Below, piece by piece: positions 6,762 to 7,547 of a stretch of DNA of 7,547 nucleotides (position 1 is the first letter of the stretch; every line of letters begins with the position of its first letter). Source of the stretch: Acutalibacter sp. (lineage in GTDB: Bacteria; Bacillota; Clostridia; Oscillospirales; Acutalibacteraceae); contig JAAWSH010000075.1 in assembly GCA_022801475.1 (NCBI GenBank), positions 1 to 7,547 on the forward strand, given 5' to 3'. The position numbers and the translations under genes were made by a program. The notes below the pieces were generated by a model. That model saw only the letters and a program-made list of their open reading frames with translations. It did no database searches and had not been told where the DNA came from.

Positions 6762-7547
6762 TTATGGATATTTTTTCAGGCAAAGGGTCACCCGCACCTT
6801 GCCAGTGACGTTTCCATTTTCATCCTTCACAGGATATACCCCAGGCACCGAACCCGCGTCCGTATACTGCCACATTTTAAAATCATAGTAAAAGCTGGGC
6901 TTTGGCTGATACTCGGCGTACCACATATCATAGCCGGAAAGCCGGGAAAGGTTCAGCCGGTTGTATGCATGGGTTTTGGTGGCGTAGTAGCTGGGGGTAT
7001 ACCCCGCCCGGCGGATAATATTGCAAAAGGTGTCAATAAAGCCGGTCACCTGTTCGCCGTTGCAGCGGGTGGTGCGGGCGCTCTCGTCCTGGCTGCCGTC
7101 GTCCTTCAGATCGTATTCCCAATGAAAGGCGACCGGGTACGTGATGGAATGGCCCCGCACCAGATCAATCACCTTTTCCGCCTCCTCCTCGGCCTCGGCG
7201 TCCGTAATAGCCTTTGAGTAGAAATACACGCCCACCGGCATGCCCACGGACTCGGCCCCGGCCAAGTTTGCCTCAAACTGCTTGTCCACTACAATATTTC
7301 CGGTGTTGTTCTGCCGGTATCCCACTCGAATCATTACAAAGTCAATGCCGCTCTCTTTAAGCATCTGCCAGTCCACTTCGCCGGTGCCGGCGTAAAGGTT
7401 TACCCCCAGGGTGCTCTCTCCCCCCAGGTAACTGACCACGTTTTCCTCTTCAGCAAAATCTTTCACCTCATAGCTGCTGGTGGGAATATCATAATAGGGA
7501 ATGGTCATATGTCCGCTGTACAGGTCGTCCACCACCAGGGTGGAGTC
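6762..7547 (-). CDS. GH25-like protein lacking key catalytic residues (5' end outside the window)
   Basis: The reading frame is open to the window edge, so the N-terminus is missing. About 261 residues are visible. The GTG codon at 7535 is in-frame but should not be taken as the start, because similarity to the neighbouring GH25 protein continues past it. The protein aligns with its neighbour almost without gaps over the spacer and the whole GH25 fold, including VGVYFYSKAIT, MWYAEYQPKP and MWQYTDAGSVPG. The active-site positions differ. The Asp of the first strand is Asn (codon 7398-7400, GVNLY for GIDVS), the first Asp of DxE is His (codon 7122-7124, FHWE for FDWE), and the C-terminal Asp is Arg (codon 6792-6794, VRVTL for VDMNL). 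Only the Glu of DxE remains. The C-terminus also carries a short insert (about KDENGNVTG). The frame is intact, so this is a probable pseudoenzyme or a glycan-binding protein rather than a decayed gene. Confidence 0.85.
   Translation of the reverse strand, partial: DSTLVVDDLYSGHMTIPYYDIPTSSYEVKDFAEEENVVSYLGGESTLGVNLYAGTGEVDWQMLKESGIDFVMIRVGYRQNNTGNIVVDKQFEANLAGAESVGMPVGVYFYSKAITDAEAEEEAEKVIDLVRGHSITYPVAFHWEYDLKDDGSQDESARTTRCNGEQVTGFIDTFCNIIRRAGYTPSYYATKTHAYNRLNLSRLSGYDMWYAEYQPKPSFYYDFKMWQYTDAGSVPGVYPVKDENGNVTGKVRVTLCLKKYP

Noticed and set aside
6615..7217. 200-residue plus-strand open frame opposite the GH25 genes
   Set aside because: It spans the junction of two well-supported minus-strand genes and has no domain or start signal.
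6762..7547. Calling the proximal GH25-like gene a pseudogene
   Set aside because: The frame is open throughout with conserved fold residues. Only active-site positions changed, which fits a maintained pseudoenzyme better than decay.

Overview
The window looks like chromosomal DNA from a GC-rich member of the Firmicutes, most likely the Clostridia and possibly an Oscillospirales/Ruminococcaceae-type gut anaerobe. The evidence is a Clostridia-like RecA, strong AGGAGG-type ribosome binding sites, sigma-A-like promoter spacing, a near-match to the Gram-positive LexA box, and membrane-anchored GH25 muramidases. The family-level placement is an inference from protein style, not from a search.

Layout. 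Positions 100-3288 (+) hold one very long membrane protein. It fuses a Gpi18-like (COG5542-type) GT-C glycosyltransferase to a PMT-type protein O-mannosyltransferase, joined by a lysine-rich linker, with a discoidin-like segment in the first outer loop of the PMT half. Positions 3289-3766 form a gene-free, hairpin-rich gap that ends in a bidirectional terminator. Everything to the right is on the minus strand. Read in transcription order it is: a GH25-like gene whose 5' end lies outside the window (7547-6762), a complete membrane-anchored GH25 muramidase (6749-5829), a structured gap, a good promoter with a LexA-like operator, recA (5544-4381) and recX (4384-3767).

How the genes work together. 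recA and recX form a classic translationally coupled SOS unit: RecX restrains RecA filaments, and the operator overlaps the predicted transcription start. The two GH25 genes are 12 nt apart and clearly paralogous, so they form a cell-wall unit. The distal copy keeps the catalytic acidic residues. The first copy has lost three of them and looks like a pseudoenzyme partner. The PMT fusion converges on recA-recX and probably glycosylates exported proteins or a wall glycan from polyprenyl-phosphate sugars. It has no evident functional link to recA.

I see no rRNA, tRNA, CRISPR array, transposase or phage gene. The points most worth following up are the active/inactive GH25 pair, the double GT-C fusion with its discoidin-like insert, the crossing inverted repeats between GH25 and recA, and the structured gap at 3386-3530, which may be a small RNA or a dispersed repeat.
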